Source: Pseudonocardia abyssalis
Lineage (GTDB): Bacteria > Actinomycetota > Actinomycetes > Mycobacteriales > Pseudonocardiaceae
DNA: 64,000 nt
Reading direction: 5' to 3'
NCBI RefSeq assembly: GCF_019263705.2
Contig: NZ_JADQDK010000001.1
Location: forward strand, 4,650,001 to 4,714,000
Shown here: positions 23,356-31,879 of the stretch, piece by piece
Layout: each line of letters begins with the position of its first letter
Position numbering within the stretch: position 1 is the first letter of the stretch
Notes under the pieces: model-generated
The model's input: only the letters and a program-made list of their open reading frames with translations
Databases searched by the model: none
What the model was told of the DNA's origin: nothing
Made by a program: the position numbers and the translations under genes

Positions 23356-24723
23356 TCAGGGGCCGAGCTGGTTGCCCGAGGGCACCTCGTCGTTCGCCAG
23401 GGTCTCGAACAGCGCCGACGCGCGGTCACGGTCCCAGTTCACGGCACCGTCGCGCACCGGGACCGTCGTCGTGACGCCGCCGTCGGACACCCCGCGCATG
23501 GCCAGGCCGAAGAACGCCAGGTTCCAGACGTGCGCCCCGTCGTCGACGGTGATGGCGCTGGACAGGCCGGTGGCGAGCGGGACGATCCGGAACGGGTTGA
23601 GCAGCGTGGCCGGGCTGGTGACCTTCTGCAGCAGCGCCGAGATGAACGCGCGCTGGCGCTCCACGCGGCCGAAGTCGGACGACGCCGTGGCGCGGGTGCG
23701 GACGTAGCCCAGCGCGGTGGCCTGGTCCAGGGTCTGGCAGCCGGCCTCGATGTCGAGGGCCGCCTTGGGGTCGGTGATGGCCTCGGGGACGCAGAGGTCG
23801 ACGCCGCCGACCGCGTCGACGACGTTGACGAAGCCGGTGAAGCCGATCTGCACGTAGTGGTCGATGTGCAGGCCGGTGGCGCCCTCGATCGTGCGCGTGA
23901 GCAGCTCGGGACCGGTACCCGCCGCGTCGCGCTCGCCGCGGCCGTACGCTGAGTTGATCTTGTGGCGGCCGTGGCCGGGGATGTCGACCATCGAGTCTCG
24001 CGGGATGCTGACCAGCGTGGACGGCCCGCCGCCGGTGTGCAGCAACATGATCGTGTCGGTGAGCTCGGACTCCGGGTCACCGGTGGCGAGTTCGGCGCGC
24101 TGCTCCGGGGTGAGGTCGGCGCGGCTGTCGGAGCCGACGATCAGGTAGTTGGTGCCCTGCGAGGAGTTGGCGCTGTCGGCGGGCAGGGCGGAGACGCGGT
24201 CGAGCGACACGTCGATGTACACGGCGAAGCCGACGATCAGCACCAGCGCGACGATCAGGCCGGTCTTGATCCGACGGCCCCAGTCCGGGCGCCGACCGCC
24301 CGGCCGCGGACCCGACGGGCGCCGCGGCGGCGGGCCGGACGGACGCCGGTCCGACGGCCGGGCCGGGCGGCGCGGCGCGTCCCGTCCGGGCGGCAGCACC
24401 GAGGTGGGGTCGGGCGGACGGCCGCCACCCGCCACCGTCGGCCGGTGACCCTGCTGCGGGGCGGTCGGCTGGGCGTAGCGCGGCAGCGACGGGGGCGGCA
24501 GCGGAGGGGAAGGCGACGGGGGCCGGGCGACGCCGGGCTCCGGCGGGGGCGGCGGCCACGACGGCGGCAGCGGGCGTCCGCCGGGCGGCGACTGCCCGCC
24601 CGACCCCCACCCACCCGGCCTGCGCGGCTCCCCCGGGTTCGGCCCGCCCGAGGACGCGGACGGCCGCCGGGACTGCTGCCCCCAGCCGGGCGTGCCGCGC
24701 TTCGGCGGTCGTCCGTCGTTCAT
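23356..24723 (-). CDS. LytR-CpsA-Psr (LCP) family cell-wall ligase
   Basis: A protein of 455 residues starting MNDGRPPKRGTPGWG. Residues 1-165 are a low-complexity Pro/Gly/Arg cytoplasmic region. One membrane helix (IKTGLIVALVLIVGFAVYID) follows. The extracellular LCP domain carries TNYLIVGSDSRADL, the polyprenyl-phosphate-binding arginines in STLVSIPRDSMVDIPGHG and the late DFGRVERQRAFISALLQK. Family members transfer glycopolymers from lipid carriers to peptidoglycan. The long proline-rich tail is unusual in amount but common in type among Pseudonocardia-like LCP proteins. Confidence 0.92.
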   Translation of the reverse strand: MNDGRPPKRGTPGWGQQSRRPSASSGGPNPGEPRRPGGWGSGGQSPPGGRPLPPSWPPPPPEPGVARPPSPSPPLPPPSLPRYAQPTAPQQGHRPTVAGGGRPPDPTSVLPPGRDAPRRPARPSDRRPSGPPPRRPSGPRPGGRRPDWGRRIKTGLIVALVLIVGFAVYIDVSLDRVSALPADSANSSQGTNYLIVGSDSRADLTPEQRAELATGDPESELTDTIMLLHTGGGPSTLVSIPRDSMVDIPGHGRHKINSAYGRGERDAAGTGPELLTRTIEGATGLHIDHYVQIGFTGFVNVVDAVGGVDLCVPEAITDPKAALDIEAGCQTLDQATALGYVRTRATASSDFGRVERQRAFISALLQKVTSPATLLNPFRIVPLATGLSSAITVDDGAHVWNLAFFGLAMRGVSDGGVTTTVPVRDGAVNWDRDRASALFETLANDEVPSGNQLGP

Positions 24724-24807
24724 CCGTCCACCCTTCCTCACCGGGCGGTCAGGGTACGCGCGCGGCCTCATCCGCTCGGACGAACGAGACCCCCGCGCGG
24801 TTCCCGG

Positions 24808-25329
24808 TCAGTCGTTGAGCAGCGGCTCACCCTCGAAGACGCCGAGGTCCTCGCGGTAGAACTCGATGCCGACACCGTTGGGGTCGCGGATGTAGAGGCT
24901 GTTGTCGATGCCCCGGTCCGGCCCGATGTACTCGACGCCCGCCTCGTCCAGCCGGGTGCGCACGGCCGCGAACTCCTCGGCCGAGGTCGACAGCGCGATG
25001 TGCTGCACGGCGCCGATCGTCTCGGAGAAGTCGGGGTGGTCGTGGCCGGGGAAGTCGAAGAAGCCGAGCAGGTTGCGGTTGCCGATGTCGAAGAAGAAGT
25101 GGCTCGATCCGCTGTAGTCGCGATTCTCCACCAGCTCCACCAGCGGGAACCCCAGCAGGTCCTGGTAGAAGCGGATCGTCGCCTCGACGTCCTTGCAGAT
25201 CAGCGCGGCGTGGTGGACGCCCTTCACCGTCGACGCGGGCCGCTCGGCGAGCGGTCGCAGGTACTTGTCCTTGAGCTCGGCGCGGCGGGCGCGGACGGCT
25301 TCGAGCTCGGCACCTTCGGGCTGCGGCAT
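24808..25329 (-). CDS. VOC (glyoxalase/dioxygenase superfamily) protein
   Basis: A protein of 173 residues. After an about 35-residue helical lead, one VOC module pair is visible: VKGVHHAALICKDVEATIRF with FYQDLLGFPLVELVE, and VQHIALSTSAEEFAAVRTRL with YIRDPNGVGIEFYRE. The metal positions (His in VHHAA, His in VQHIA, Glu in IEFYRE) are kept, so a metal-dependent lyase, isomerase or ring-cleavage role is possible. The substrate is not deducible. It is divergent from the hypothetical gene at 25412, with an 82-bp shared gap. Confidence 0.87.
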   Translation of the reverse strand: MPQPEGAELEAVRARRAELKDKYLRPLAERPASTVKGVHHAALICKDVEATIRFYQDLLGFPLVELVENRDYSGSSHFFFDIGNRNLLGFFDFPGHDHPDFSETIGAVQHIALSTSAEEFAAVRTRLDEAGVEYIGPDRGIDNSLYIRDPNGVGIEFYREDLGVFEGEPLLND

Positions 25330-25411
25330 GAGATCTCCCTGGTCGGTCGGAACGTGCCCCGCACAACGGTAGTTGTGTCTGCAACATTCCGCGAGGGGGT
25401 ACACCGGGAGC

Positions 25412-26044
25412 ATGGACGATCGCTTCGACGGGTTCATCGCCGGACTCGGCACCGCCTCCGGGCTGCGGGCGGTCGTCGGGCACTGGCCGCGCTCGCCGCT
25501 CGGGGCGTTCACCGACGTGATGGTCGAGCGGCCCGACGGCCACCGCGTGCTGCTGGCCCCGTCCGACGCCGTCGCGGAGTTCGTCTCGGCCACGTACACC
25601 TTCGACGAGGTGCGCGTGGGCCCGGTGACCGCCCGGACCGACGGCGTGCGGTGGACCGTCGACGCCGCCCCGCTGGCGCTGGAGTTCACGACCGGCACCC
25701 GGCCGCTGCTCGGGCTGTTGCTGCGCGCGGTGCCCCGCCGTCTCGCCGTGGCGCCGGCGTGGATCGCGGTGACCGACGTCGTGGCGCGGCGCCTGCTGCC
25801 CGGCGTCCGCACGCGGGGTTCGGCGGGCGGGGGCCGGGAGGAGTTCTACGCGGCGCTCGACCTGCACCTCGTCACCGATGCCGTCGTGCGGTGGGAGGGC
25901 GCGGACCAGGGCGCGCTCGCCCCGGTCGACCCGCCGGTGCGGTTCGGCTTCGGCTCGACACCCCGCTCCCCCGCCCTGACGCGGGTGACGACGATCGTCA
26001 GATCCAGCGGGGCGGGGTCGGGAGGTCACCGTCGAGGGTCGTGA
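25412..26044 (+). CDS. Hypothetical protein, 210 residues
   Basis: It begins MDDRFDGFIAGLGTASGLR and has a beta-rich middle (VGPVTARTDGVRWTVDAAPL) followed by two hydrophobic stretches (LLGLLLRAVPRRLAVAPAWI). It contains no motif that I can assign. Coding bias supports a real gene. The last 47 bp overlap the 3' end of the convergent MDMPI gene. It may be a conserved actinobacterial protein of unknown role, and it shares its upstream gap with the VOC gene. Confidence 0.65.
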   Translation: MDDRFDGFIAGLGTASGLRAVVGHWPRSPLGAFTDVMVERPDGHRVLLAPSDAVAEFVSATYTFDEVRVGPVTARTDGVRWTVDAAPLALEFTTGTRPLLGLLLRAVPRRLAVAPAWIAVTDVVARRLLPGVRTRGSAGGGREEFYAALDLHLVTDAVVRWEGADQGALAPVDPPVRFGFGSTPRSPALTRVTTIVRSSGAGSGGHRRGS

Positions 26045-26714
26045 GGGGGCTGCCGTCGCCCCGGCCCGTGAGCCAGGCCAGCAGCGACGCGGCGGGGCCG
26101 TGGACCTGGAGCGTCGCGCCCTCGGGGCCCAGCGGCCAGGCGCGGTCGCGGTCGGTGGCCGTCAGCGTCGCCTGCGGGCAGCCGTCCTTGCCGGACAGGA
26201 CGCCGGTGACGTCGACGATCAGGGTGTCGACGACCTCGGGCGGCAGGTCGGACACGGTGGCCCCGGACGCCAGGTCGACCGCGTGCAGCCACACCTCGCG
26301 CACCCGCATCCACGGCACCTCCGCGGCCGGGATCGCACGGCCGAGCGCGCTGCGCACCTGCGACTGCCAGGTCGTGTCGTCGAGCGCGGAGAGGGCGACG
26401 TCGAGTGCGTCGGCGGTGCCGGACAGCTCGCGGCGCAGCCGGTCGGCAGGGAACCGCGACGACGACTCGATCTCCGCGGCGCGCTGCTCCGCGTCGGCGT
26501 ACATCGGGGTCTCGACGCCGGTGCGCGCCCAGTCGGCGAGGCGGGTCAGCGCCTCCGCGTTGCGGGCGACGTGCGCGACGACGTGCGCACGGGTCCAGCC
26601 CGGCAGCCCGCTGGGGGCGCGCAGGGCGTCGTCGGGCAGGGCGTCGACGAGCTGCACCAGGAACTCGGTGCCGGCACCCATCCACGGCAGCGTCGCCGTC
26701 ACCTCGCGTCTCAC
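25998..26714 (-). CDS. Mycothiol-dependent maleylpyruvate isomerase family protein
   Basis: A protein of 238 residues, GTG start. The DinB-like four-helix domain has the metal-binding histidine block GWTRAHVVAHVARNAEAL at the N terminus and the second site REVWLHAVDL near residue 165. The C-terminal domain includes GPAASLLAWLTGRG, the end block of MDMPI-family proteins. Members use mycothiol to isomerise or transfer; the substrate is uncertain because the family is broad. The GTG overlaps the stop (GTGA) of a remnant frame upstream that looks like the end of an acyl-CoA ligase. Confidence 0.87.
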   Translation of the reverse strand: MRREVTATLPWMGAGTEFLVQLVDALPDDALRAPSGLPGWTRAHVVAHVARNAEALTRLADWARTGVETPMYADAEQRAAEIESSSRFPADRLRRELSGTADALDVALSALDDTTWQSQVRSALGRAIPAAEVPWMRVREVWLHAVDLASGATVSDLPPEVVDTLIVDVTGVLSGKDGCPQATLTATDRDRAWPLGPEGATLQVHGPAASLLAWLTGRGDGSPLTTLDGDLPTPPRWI

Positions 26715-26866
26715 GATTCTCCCAGCCGCCCCCGCAGGGCCTTCTCGTCGATCTCGCCGACCGTCGTGACGGACAGCCTGTCCACCGGTTCCGGCCGTCC
26801 CGGCCGGGTCAACCGTGCCACATCCGACAGGACGTCGTGGATCTCACCCGGCGCGACGGGAGAGCA
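26711..26866 (-). pseudogene. C-terminal remnant of an adenylate-forming (acyl-CoA) ligase
   Basis: One minus-strand frame ends PEPVDRLSVTTVGEIDEKAL with RGRLGES before a TGA that overlaps the MDMPI start. The VGxIDxKALR block is the conserved C-terminal end of acyl-CoA and aryl-acid ligases, with the catalytic Lys of VGK replaced by Glu. Upstream the frame is VAPGEIHDVLSDVARLTRPG and then loses all similarity before the paaX gene. No ligase body is present, so this is a deletion remnant. Confidence 0.5.
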
Positions 26867-26911
26867 GCCCCACGACGATCCGTCGACGGCCGTCCACTGC
26901 CGCCCACACTC

Positions 26912-27724
26912 TCAGGACGCCCGGCGCAGCCCGTCCGCCACCTCGTCGACGAACCCCTCGGCCTCGGAGCGCAGCAGCCCGTGCGCCTCGAGGAACACCT
27001 CGTGCGCGGCCCGGCCCGACCAGCCGGCCGGCAGCAGCTCGGGCGGGAGGTCCGGATCGCGGAAGGGGAACCGCCGGTAGTCGTGCATCAGCCGCATCCG
27101 CTCGACGAGCGCGTCCCGACCGAGCAGCTCCCCCGCCCGGTAGCGGGTCAGCCGCGGCCGGTACTCCGCGAGCAGGGCGGCGTAGTCGCGGTCGAGCGCG
27201 GCGAGGTCCCACGACCGGTCGGCCATGCCCCGATCGGCGCCCGCGCCCTCCGATCGGGCGTGGAATGCGTCGAGGCGCACCGCCGAGTGCTCGGCGAAAC
27301 CGGCCTTGACCTGTGCGATGCGATCATGGGGACTGAGCCAGACCGACGCCGAGAGCGGTCCGAACCCGAGCCACGCCAGCTTCTTGCGCAGCTGCTCGCG
27401 CAGCGCCCGCTCGGTCTCCGGGACCGAGTAGATGACCATGTGCCACTGCCCGTCCCACGGCCCGGCCGCCCGATCGAAGATCCGCGCCCGGCCCTCGTCG
27501 AGCAGCGCCCACGCCGCGTCGGTGAGCAGGTAGGTGGTCTCCCGGCCGTCGCGACGGCTCTCCAGCCAGCCCTCCTTGCGCAGCCGCGTGACGACCACCC
27601 GCACCGTGGCCTCCGGGACGTCGAAGCACGCCATCAGCGCCGTGAGCGTGCGCAGCCGGACTGCGCCGCCGCGGTAGCGGAGATAGTCGCCGAACAGGTC
27701 GAACACCAGCGATCGCGCCTTCAC
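26912..27724 (-). CDS. PaaX-family transcriptional regulator
   Basis: A protein of 270 residues from GTG 27724 (VKARSLVFDLFGDYLRYR). The N-terminal winged helix (LRTLTALMACFDVPEATVRV and VVTRLRKEGWL) is followed by the PaaX central domain, with WHMVIYSVPETERALREQLR and FGPLSASVWLSPHDR. The C-terminal domain contains FRDPDLPPELLPAGWSGRAA, a recognisable PaaX block. The prototype represses phenylacetate degradation on sensing phenylacetyl-CoA; other members control unrelated genes. Here the divergent alpha/beta hydrolase is the likely target. Confidence 0.9.
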   Translation of the reverse strand: MKARSLVFDLFGDYLRYRGGAVRLRTLTALMACFDVPEATVRVVVTRLRKEGWLESRRDGRETTYLLTDAAWALLDEGRARIFDRAAGPWDGQWHMVIYSVPETERALREQLRKKLAWLGFGPLSASVWLSPHDRIAQVKAGFAEHSAVRLDAFHARSEGAGADRGMADRSWDLAALDRDYAALLAEYRPRLTRYRAGELLGRDALVERMRLMHDYRRFPFRDPDLPPELLPAGWSGRAAHEVFLEAHGLLRSEAEGFVDEVADGLRRAS

Positions 27725-27750
27725 CGGTTGCCGCCTCCCGCGCCGTTTCG

Positions 27751-27799
27751 TTGACGACCGTTGTCGGGGCGCCCCATGATGGCGCCCGCCCCCTTCCGC
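27751..27799 (+). promoter_or_regulatory. Putative promoter and inverted repeat between paaX-like gene and hydrolase
   Basis: TTGACG (27751-27756) and CATGAT (27775-27780) are 18 bp apart and could be -35 and -10 boxes for the hydrolase. GGCGCC repeated around CCATGAT (about 27768-27786) forms an inverted repeat over the -10 region, a plausible regulator site. Evidence is by eye only. Confidence 0.4.
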
Positions 27800-27815
27800 C
27801 GGTCCCTGGGAGAAC

Positions 27816-28538
27816 ATGATGGCCGAGACGTTCGTCCTGATCACCGGCGCCTGGCACGGCGGATGGGCGTGGCGCCCCGTCGCCGAGCACCTCCGCGCCG
27901 CAGGGCACTCCGTCCACACCCCCACCCTGCCGGGTCTCGCCGACGGCGACGACCCCACCGCGCTGCACCTGTCCGATGTCGTCGACTTCGTCGTGGACTA
28001 CGTCGAGCGCAACGACCTCACCGACGTCACCCTCGTCGGCCACAGCTGGGGCGGCTACCCGATCACCGGGGCCGCGCCGCGCCTGACCGACCGCCTCAAG
28101 AAGGTCGTCTACTGGAGCGCGTTCGTGCCCGCGGCCGGCAGGAGCCTCTACGACGAGGTGCCCCCGCCCTACCAGGAGCTGTTCGCCGGGGTCGCCGGTG
28201 CGTCGGGGAACAACACCGTCGTCCTGCCGTTCGAGGTGTTCGCCGGCGGGTTCATCGGCGACGCCCCGGAGCCCGTCCAGAAGCTCGTGTACGACCTGCT
28301 GGTGCCGCATCCGATGCAGTACTTCACCGAGACCGTCGAGCCCATCGACCCGGCGACCCTCGGGGTGCCCGTCGCCTACGTGGTCAGCGTCGACGACGTG
28401 GCCCTGCCGCCCGGCGAGTACGGCTGGGTACCGCGCTTCCCCGAGCGCCTGGGCGTGACGGCGACCGAGGCCCCCGGCAGCCACGAGGCCCTGTTCACCC
28501 AGCCCGCGGGCCTGGCGGAGGCCCTGCTCAAGGCCTGA
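27816..28538 (+). CDS. Alpha/beta hydrolase of the esterase/hydroxynitrile lyase (MES/HNL) type
   Basis: A protein of 240 residues, beginning MMAETFVLITGAWHGGWAWR. The oxyanion block GAWHGGWAW, nucleophile elbow LVGHSWGG and the late GSHEALFTQPAGLAEALL with the catalytic His match the salicylate-esterase/hydroxynitrile lyase group. The usual acid in VVSVDDVALPP is present. GGGAGA lies 3 nt before the first of two adjacent ATGs. The gene is divergent from paaX and convergent with tetR, overlapping its 3' end by 11 bp. Confidence 0.87.
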   Translation: MMAETFVLITGAWHGGWAWRPVAEHLRAAGHSVHTPTLPGLADGDDPTALHLSDVVDFVVDYVERNDLTDVTLVGHSWGGYPITGAAPRLTDRLKKVVYWSAFVPAAGRSLYDEVPPPYQELFAGVAGASGNNTVVLPFEVFAGGFIGDAPEPVQKLVYDLLVPHPMQYFTETVEPIDPATLGVPVAYVVSVDDVALPPGEYGWVPRFPERLGVTATEAPGSHEALFTQPAGLAEALLKA

Positions 28539-29121
28539 CCCCGCCGCCGGCCAGGCCGCGGAGGGCGTCGTCGACGACCGACGCGGCCCAGTCCGGCCCG
28601 CCGGGGATCCCGGCCAGATGATCGGCGTAGAGCACTCCGATGATCAGGCTCGTGGCCCGCTCGACGTCGAGGTCCGCGCGGAGGTCCCCTCTCTCGACGC
28701 CGTCGCGGAGCACCCGTACGAAGAAGGCCCGCCGGGGCAGGAGCGTGCTCTCGCGGACCAGCGCGAGCAACTCCCCCGATCGCGGCTCGGCCGCGAGGCA
28801 GGTTCCCACGATGCTCATCCCGCCGACCTCGTCGTACTGCCTGCGCATCTCGTGCAGCAGCGCGACGAGGTCGGTCGTCGTGTCACCGGTGAGCTCCGGG
28901 ACGTGGTCGACCTGCAGGTGCGTGAGCGCAGCCCCGATCAGCGCCGACTTGCCCGGCCAGCGCGAGTAGACCGTGACCTTGGAGACGCCGGCCTCGGCCG
29001 CCACCCGGTCCATCGACGTGCCCGCGACGCCCTCGAGCGCCAGGACCTTGATCGTCGCCTCGAGCACGGCGATGTCGATCGCCGGATCCTTCGTGCGCCC
29101 GCGACGCCCCACCCCTGCCAC
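28528..29121 (-). CDS. TetR/AcrR-family repressor
   Basis: A protein of 197 residues from GTG 29121. The N-terminal HTH (IDIAVLEATIKVLALEGVAG, then TSMDRVAAEAGVSKVTVYSR) is of TetR type. The C-terminal domain resembles TetR_C_16-like folds (GTCLAAEPRSGELLALVRES). The gene is divergent from the P450-MFS operon, and a perfect 18-bp palindrome sits in the promoter between them. The simplest reading is repression of the P450 and transporter genes until a ligand, perhaps the P450 substrate, binds the repressor. Confidence 0.9.
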   Translation of the reverse strand: MAGVGRRGRTKDPAIDIAVLEATIKVLALEGVAGTSMDRVAAEAGVSKVTVYSRWPGKSALIGAALTHLQVDHVPELTGDTTTDLVALLHEMRRQYDEVGGMSIVGTCLAAEPRSGELLALVRESTLLPRRAFFVRVLRDGVERGDLRADLDVERATSLIIGVLYADHLAGIPGGPDWAASVVDDALRGLAGGGVRP

Positions 29122-29154
29122 CCCACGAGCGTAGGCCGCACCCGGACGTGACCC

Positions 29155-29202
29155 TTGACACCTCGGTGCCCCTCGGCTTAATTTCTGAACTGTACAGTTC
29201 AG
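29155..29202 (+). promoter_or_regulatory. P450 operon promoter with TetR-type operator
   Basis: A consensus TTGACA (-35, 29155-29160) and TTAATT (-10, 29178-29183) are separated by 17 bp, unusually good for this genome. CTGAACTGTACAGTTCAG (29185-29202) is a perfect 18-bp palindrome immediately after the -10 box, so a bound dimer would block initiation. The next ATG is at 29223. Confidence 0.85.
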
Positions 29203-29222
29203 TTCAGTTGAAAGGGAGCGCG

Positions 29223-30383
29223 ATGCCGACCAGCCCGCCAACGGTGCGGTTCGACCCGCTCGACCAGGACATGCGGTTCCACGACTTCGGGGTCTACGAC
29301 GAGATCCGGGCCGTCGGCGGCGTCGCCTGGTCACCCGAGCGGGGCGGCTTCTGGGCGGTCGTCGACCATGCGCTGGCCAGGCAGATCGCCTCCGACCACG
29401 GCCGGTTCGGCTCGGCGGCGGGCGTCCGGATCCCGCCGAACGGCACACCGCCCACCTTCGCGCTGGAGTACGACCGTCCCGAGCACAACGGGCACCGGAA
29501 GATCCTCACCGCGGCGGTCGGCCCGCGCGTGGCCCCCGGCCTGGACGCGATGGTCCGCGGCCACGCCCGCACCCTGCTCGCGGCGGATCGTGACGGGCGG
29601 GTCGACCTCGGCACGGACTACGCGTTCCGCCTGTCGCTCGACGTGATGTTCGAGCTCATCGGCGCACCCGAGCACCTCAAGGACGAGGTCGAACTGCTGG
29701 CCGAGGCCCTGTTCCTCTACCGGACCCCGCTACCCGACGGCCGCGACGCCGCCGCCCGGCTGCGGGAGATCCTGCAGGAGATGGTCGCGAGCCGGACCGC
29801 GGAGCCGCGCGACGACTGGCTCAGCGCCGTGGTCGCGCGCGGCCGCGACACCGAGCACCCGCTGAGCGAGCAGGAGGTGCACGGCGCGATCGTCGCCCTC
29901 CTCGTCGGCGGCCACCACTCCACGGCCCGGGCCACGGCCTGTCTGCTCGCGCACATCGTCACGCACCCCGATCTGCAGGAGAAGCTGCGCGCGTCGCCCG
30001 AACGGATCCCCGAGGCCGTGGAGGAGGCCGTGCGGATGTGGACGCCGCTGCGCTGGTTCGCGCGCACCGCGGCCGAGGACGTCGCACTCGACGAGGTGAC
30101 GGTCCGGGCCGGCGAACGGGTGCTGCTGCTCTACGCGGGCGCCAACCGCGACCCGCGCCGGTTCGCGGAGCCCGACGAGTTCGTGCTCGGTCAGTCCCAG
30201 CCCAACAGCCACCTCGCCTTCGGCTGGGGGATCCACCGCTGCGTCGGGATGCCGCTGGCCCAGCTCGAGGTGCGCGTGGCCGTCGAGGAGCTGTTCGCGG
30301 TCTCCGACTGGGTCTCGCCGCACGACGACATCACGTGGACCTCCTCCACCGAACCCCGCCGGATCCCCTGCGCGCTGCGCTGA
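29223..30383 (+). CDS. Cytochrome P450
   Basis: A protein of 386 residues. The haem-binding block is FGWGIHRCVGMPLAQLE with the ligand C340, the K-helix EAVR lies at 268-271, and the I-helix is LLVGGHHSTARAT around 229-234. In most bacterial P450s this I-helix stretch reads A/G-G-x-D/E-T-T; here the acid is replaced by His and the first Thr by Ser, so oxygen activation may differ. The short length is normal for soluble bacterial P450s. It follows the TetR-controlled promoter and precedes an MFS transporter, which may import the substrate or export the product. No ferredoxin gene is nearby. Confidence 0.93.
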   Translation: MPTSPPTVRFDPLDQDMRFHDFGVYDEIRAVGGVAWSPERGGFWAVVDHALARQIASDHGRFGSAAGVRIPPNGTPPTFALEYDRPEHNGHRKILTAAVGPRVAPGLDAMVRGHARTLLAADRDGRVDLGTDYAFRLSLDVMFELIGAPEHLKDEVELLAEALFLYRTPLPDGRDAAARLREILQEMVASRTAEPRDDWLSAVVARGRDTEHPLSEQEVHGAIVALLVGGHHSTARATACLLAHIVTHPDLQEKLRASPERIPEAVEEAVRMWTPLRWFARTAAEDVALDEVTVRAGERVLLLYAGANRDPRRFAEPDEFVLGQSQPNSHLAFGWGIHRCVGMPLAQLEVRVAVEELFAVSDWVSPHDDITWTSSTEPRRIPCALR

Positions 30384-30435
30384 CCTCCCCGTACCGCACC
30401 CGTACGTCCCGAACTCGACGACGAGAGGCACAGCC

Positions 30436-31743
30436 ATGTCCGAATCCGTCCTCCACTCCGCACCGGACGTGACCGCGCCGTCCGGCCGGGCCCGCACCCG
30501 GGCCGTCGTCGCGGTCGCGGTCGGCAACCTGCTGGAGTGGTACGACTTCGCGGTCTATGCGGGAATGGCCGCGTTGCTGGCCACGCTGTTCTTCCCCTCG
30601 GACGACCCGATCGCGTCGCTGCTGGCCTCGTTCTCCGTGTTCGCGGTGGGCTTCGCGCTGCGGCCGGTCGGCGCGATCGTGTTCGGGCGCATGGCCGATC
30701 GGCACGGGCGGCGACCGACCCTGCTCGTCGTGATCACGCTGATGGGCGTCGCCACCGTGCTCATCGGCGTGATGCCGACCTACGCGACCGCCGGGGTCTG
30801 GGGAGCGGTCCTGCTCGTCCTCGCCCGATCCGCGCAGGGGCTCTCGGTCGGCGGCGAGTTCAGCGCGTCCACCGCGTTCCTCGTCGAGTTCGCGCCGGCC
30901 GACCGACGCGGGTTCTACGGGTCGCTCGCCTACCTCACGGCATGCCTCGGCTCCTTCCTCGGGCTAGGCGTCGTCACCGTGGTCCGGTCGCTGTCGAGCC
31001 CGGACTTCCTGGTGACGTGGGGCTGGCGCATCCCGTTCCTGCTGAGCTTCCCGCTGCTCGCGATCGGCCTCTACATCCGCCTGAAGGTCGAGGAGTCCCC
31101 CGCGTTCGCGCGGACGGCGGCGGGACCGGACGTCTCCCCGGTCACCGAGTCGGTCCGCTCCCAGAAGCGCGGGATGGCGGTCCTGTTCGGCATCACCATC
31201 GGGTTCGCCGTCGGCTCGTACACGGTGCTCGCGTTCGTGCTCGGCTACCTGACGACCGTGCTGGGGTACCCGCCCGCCGACGCCGCGGCAGCCGTGCTCA
31301 TCAGCACGCTGATCGGCTCGCTCACCATCCCGCTGTTCGGGCACCTGTCCGACCGGATCGGCCGCCGTCCGGTGCTGGTCGCCGGGTGCGTCGGTCTGGC
31401 TGCCGCCGCGTTCCCGGCGTACGCCCTGATGGGGCTCGGGGGGATCGTCGCGGCCGTCGGCGGTCAGCTCCTGATCTGGGTGTTCATGGCCATGCTCTGC
31501 GGCGCCTGCCCCGCGGCGTTCTCCGAGCTGTTCCCGACGCGGCTGCGCACCACCGCCGTCGGCGTCTCCTACTCGTTCGCGCTCGCCCTGTTCGGCGGCA
31601 CCACCCCGCTGGTCTCGACCTGGCTGGTCGGGGCCACCGGCAGCACTCTGGCTCCGGCCTGGTTCCTGCTCGTGACGGCGGCGGTGAGCGCGGCGGCGGC
31701 GCTCCGCCTGCGCGAGACCGCCCGCGAGGCCCTCCCGGCCTGA
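30436..31743 (+). CDS. MFS transporter, metabolite:H+ symporter (ProP/ShiA-like) type
   Basis: A protein of 435 residues with twelve predicted membrane helices. The opening AVGNLLEWYDFAVYAGMAAL is typical of the metabolite:H+ symporter group. The loop 2-3 motif GRMADRHGRRPTLL and the mirror loop GHLSDRIGRRPVLV are intact. Known members carry proline/betaine, shikimate, citrate or dicarboxylates. Its position 52 bp after the P450 gene, and a hairpin after its stop, make it the last gene of the TetR-controlled operon; uptake of the P450 substrate is a fair guess. Confidence 0.9.
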   Translation: MSESVLHSAPDVTAPSGRARTRAVVAVAVGNLLEWYDFAVYAGMAALLATLFFPSDDPIASLLASFSVFAVGFALRPVGAIVFGRMADRHGRRPTLLVVITLMGVATVLIGVMPTYATAGVWGAVLLVLARSAQGLSVGGEFSASTAFLVEFAPADRRGFYGSLAYLTACLGSFLGLGVVTVVRSLSSPDFLVTWGWRIPFLLSFPLLAIGLYIRLKVEESPAFARTAAGPDVSPVTESVRSQKRGMAVLFGITIGFAVGSYTVLAFVLGYLTTVLGYPPADAAAAVLISTLIGSLTIPLFGHLSDRIGRRPVLVAGCVGLAAAAFPAYALMGLGGIVAAVGGQLLIWVFMAMLCGACPAAFSELFPTRLRTTAVGVSYSFALALFGGTTPLVSTWLVGATGSTLAPAWFLLVTAAVSAAAALRLRETAREALPA

Positions 31744-31753
31744 CCCCCGCACC

Positions 31754-31800
31754 GCGAAGGGCCCCCTCGTCCGCACGGAGTGGACGGGAGGGCCCTTCGT
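31754..31800 (+). terminator. Hairpin terminator after the MFS gene
   Basis: CGAAGGGCCC (31754-) and GGGCCCTTCG form a 10-bp stem that extends, with mismatches, through CTCGTCC/GGACGGGAG. It starts 11 bp after the stop. Confidence 0.75.
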
Positions 31801-31879
31801 CGTCCCGGCGCCGGGGACCCCGGTCGGCAGGGCGCCGGGCGGGGCCCGCCGGGGCAGGCCCCTGCTCGATCCGGTGGGA

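Noticed and set aside
23962..26769. Plus-strand open frame of 935 codons across the LCP, VOC and MDMPI genes
   Set aside because: Antisense shadow across three recognisable minus-strand genes, with no domain of its own.
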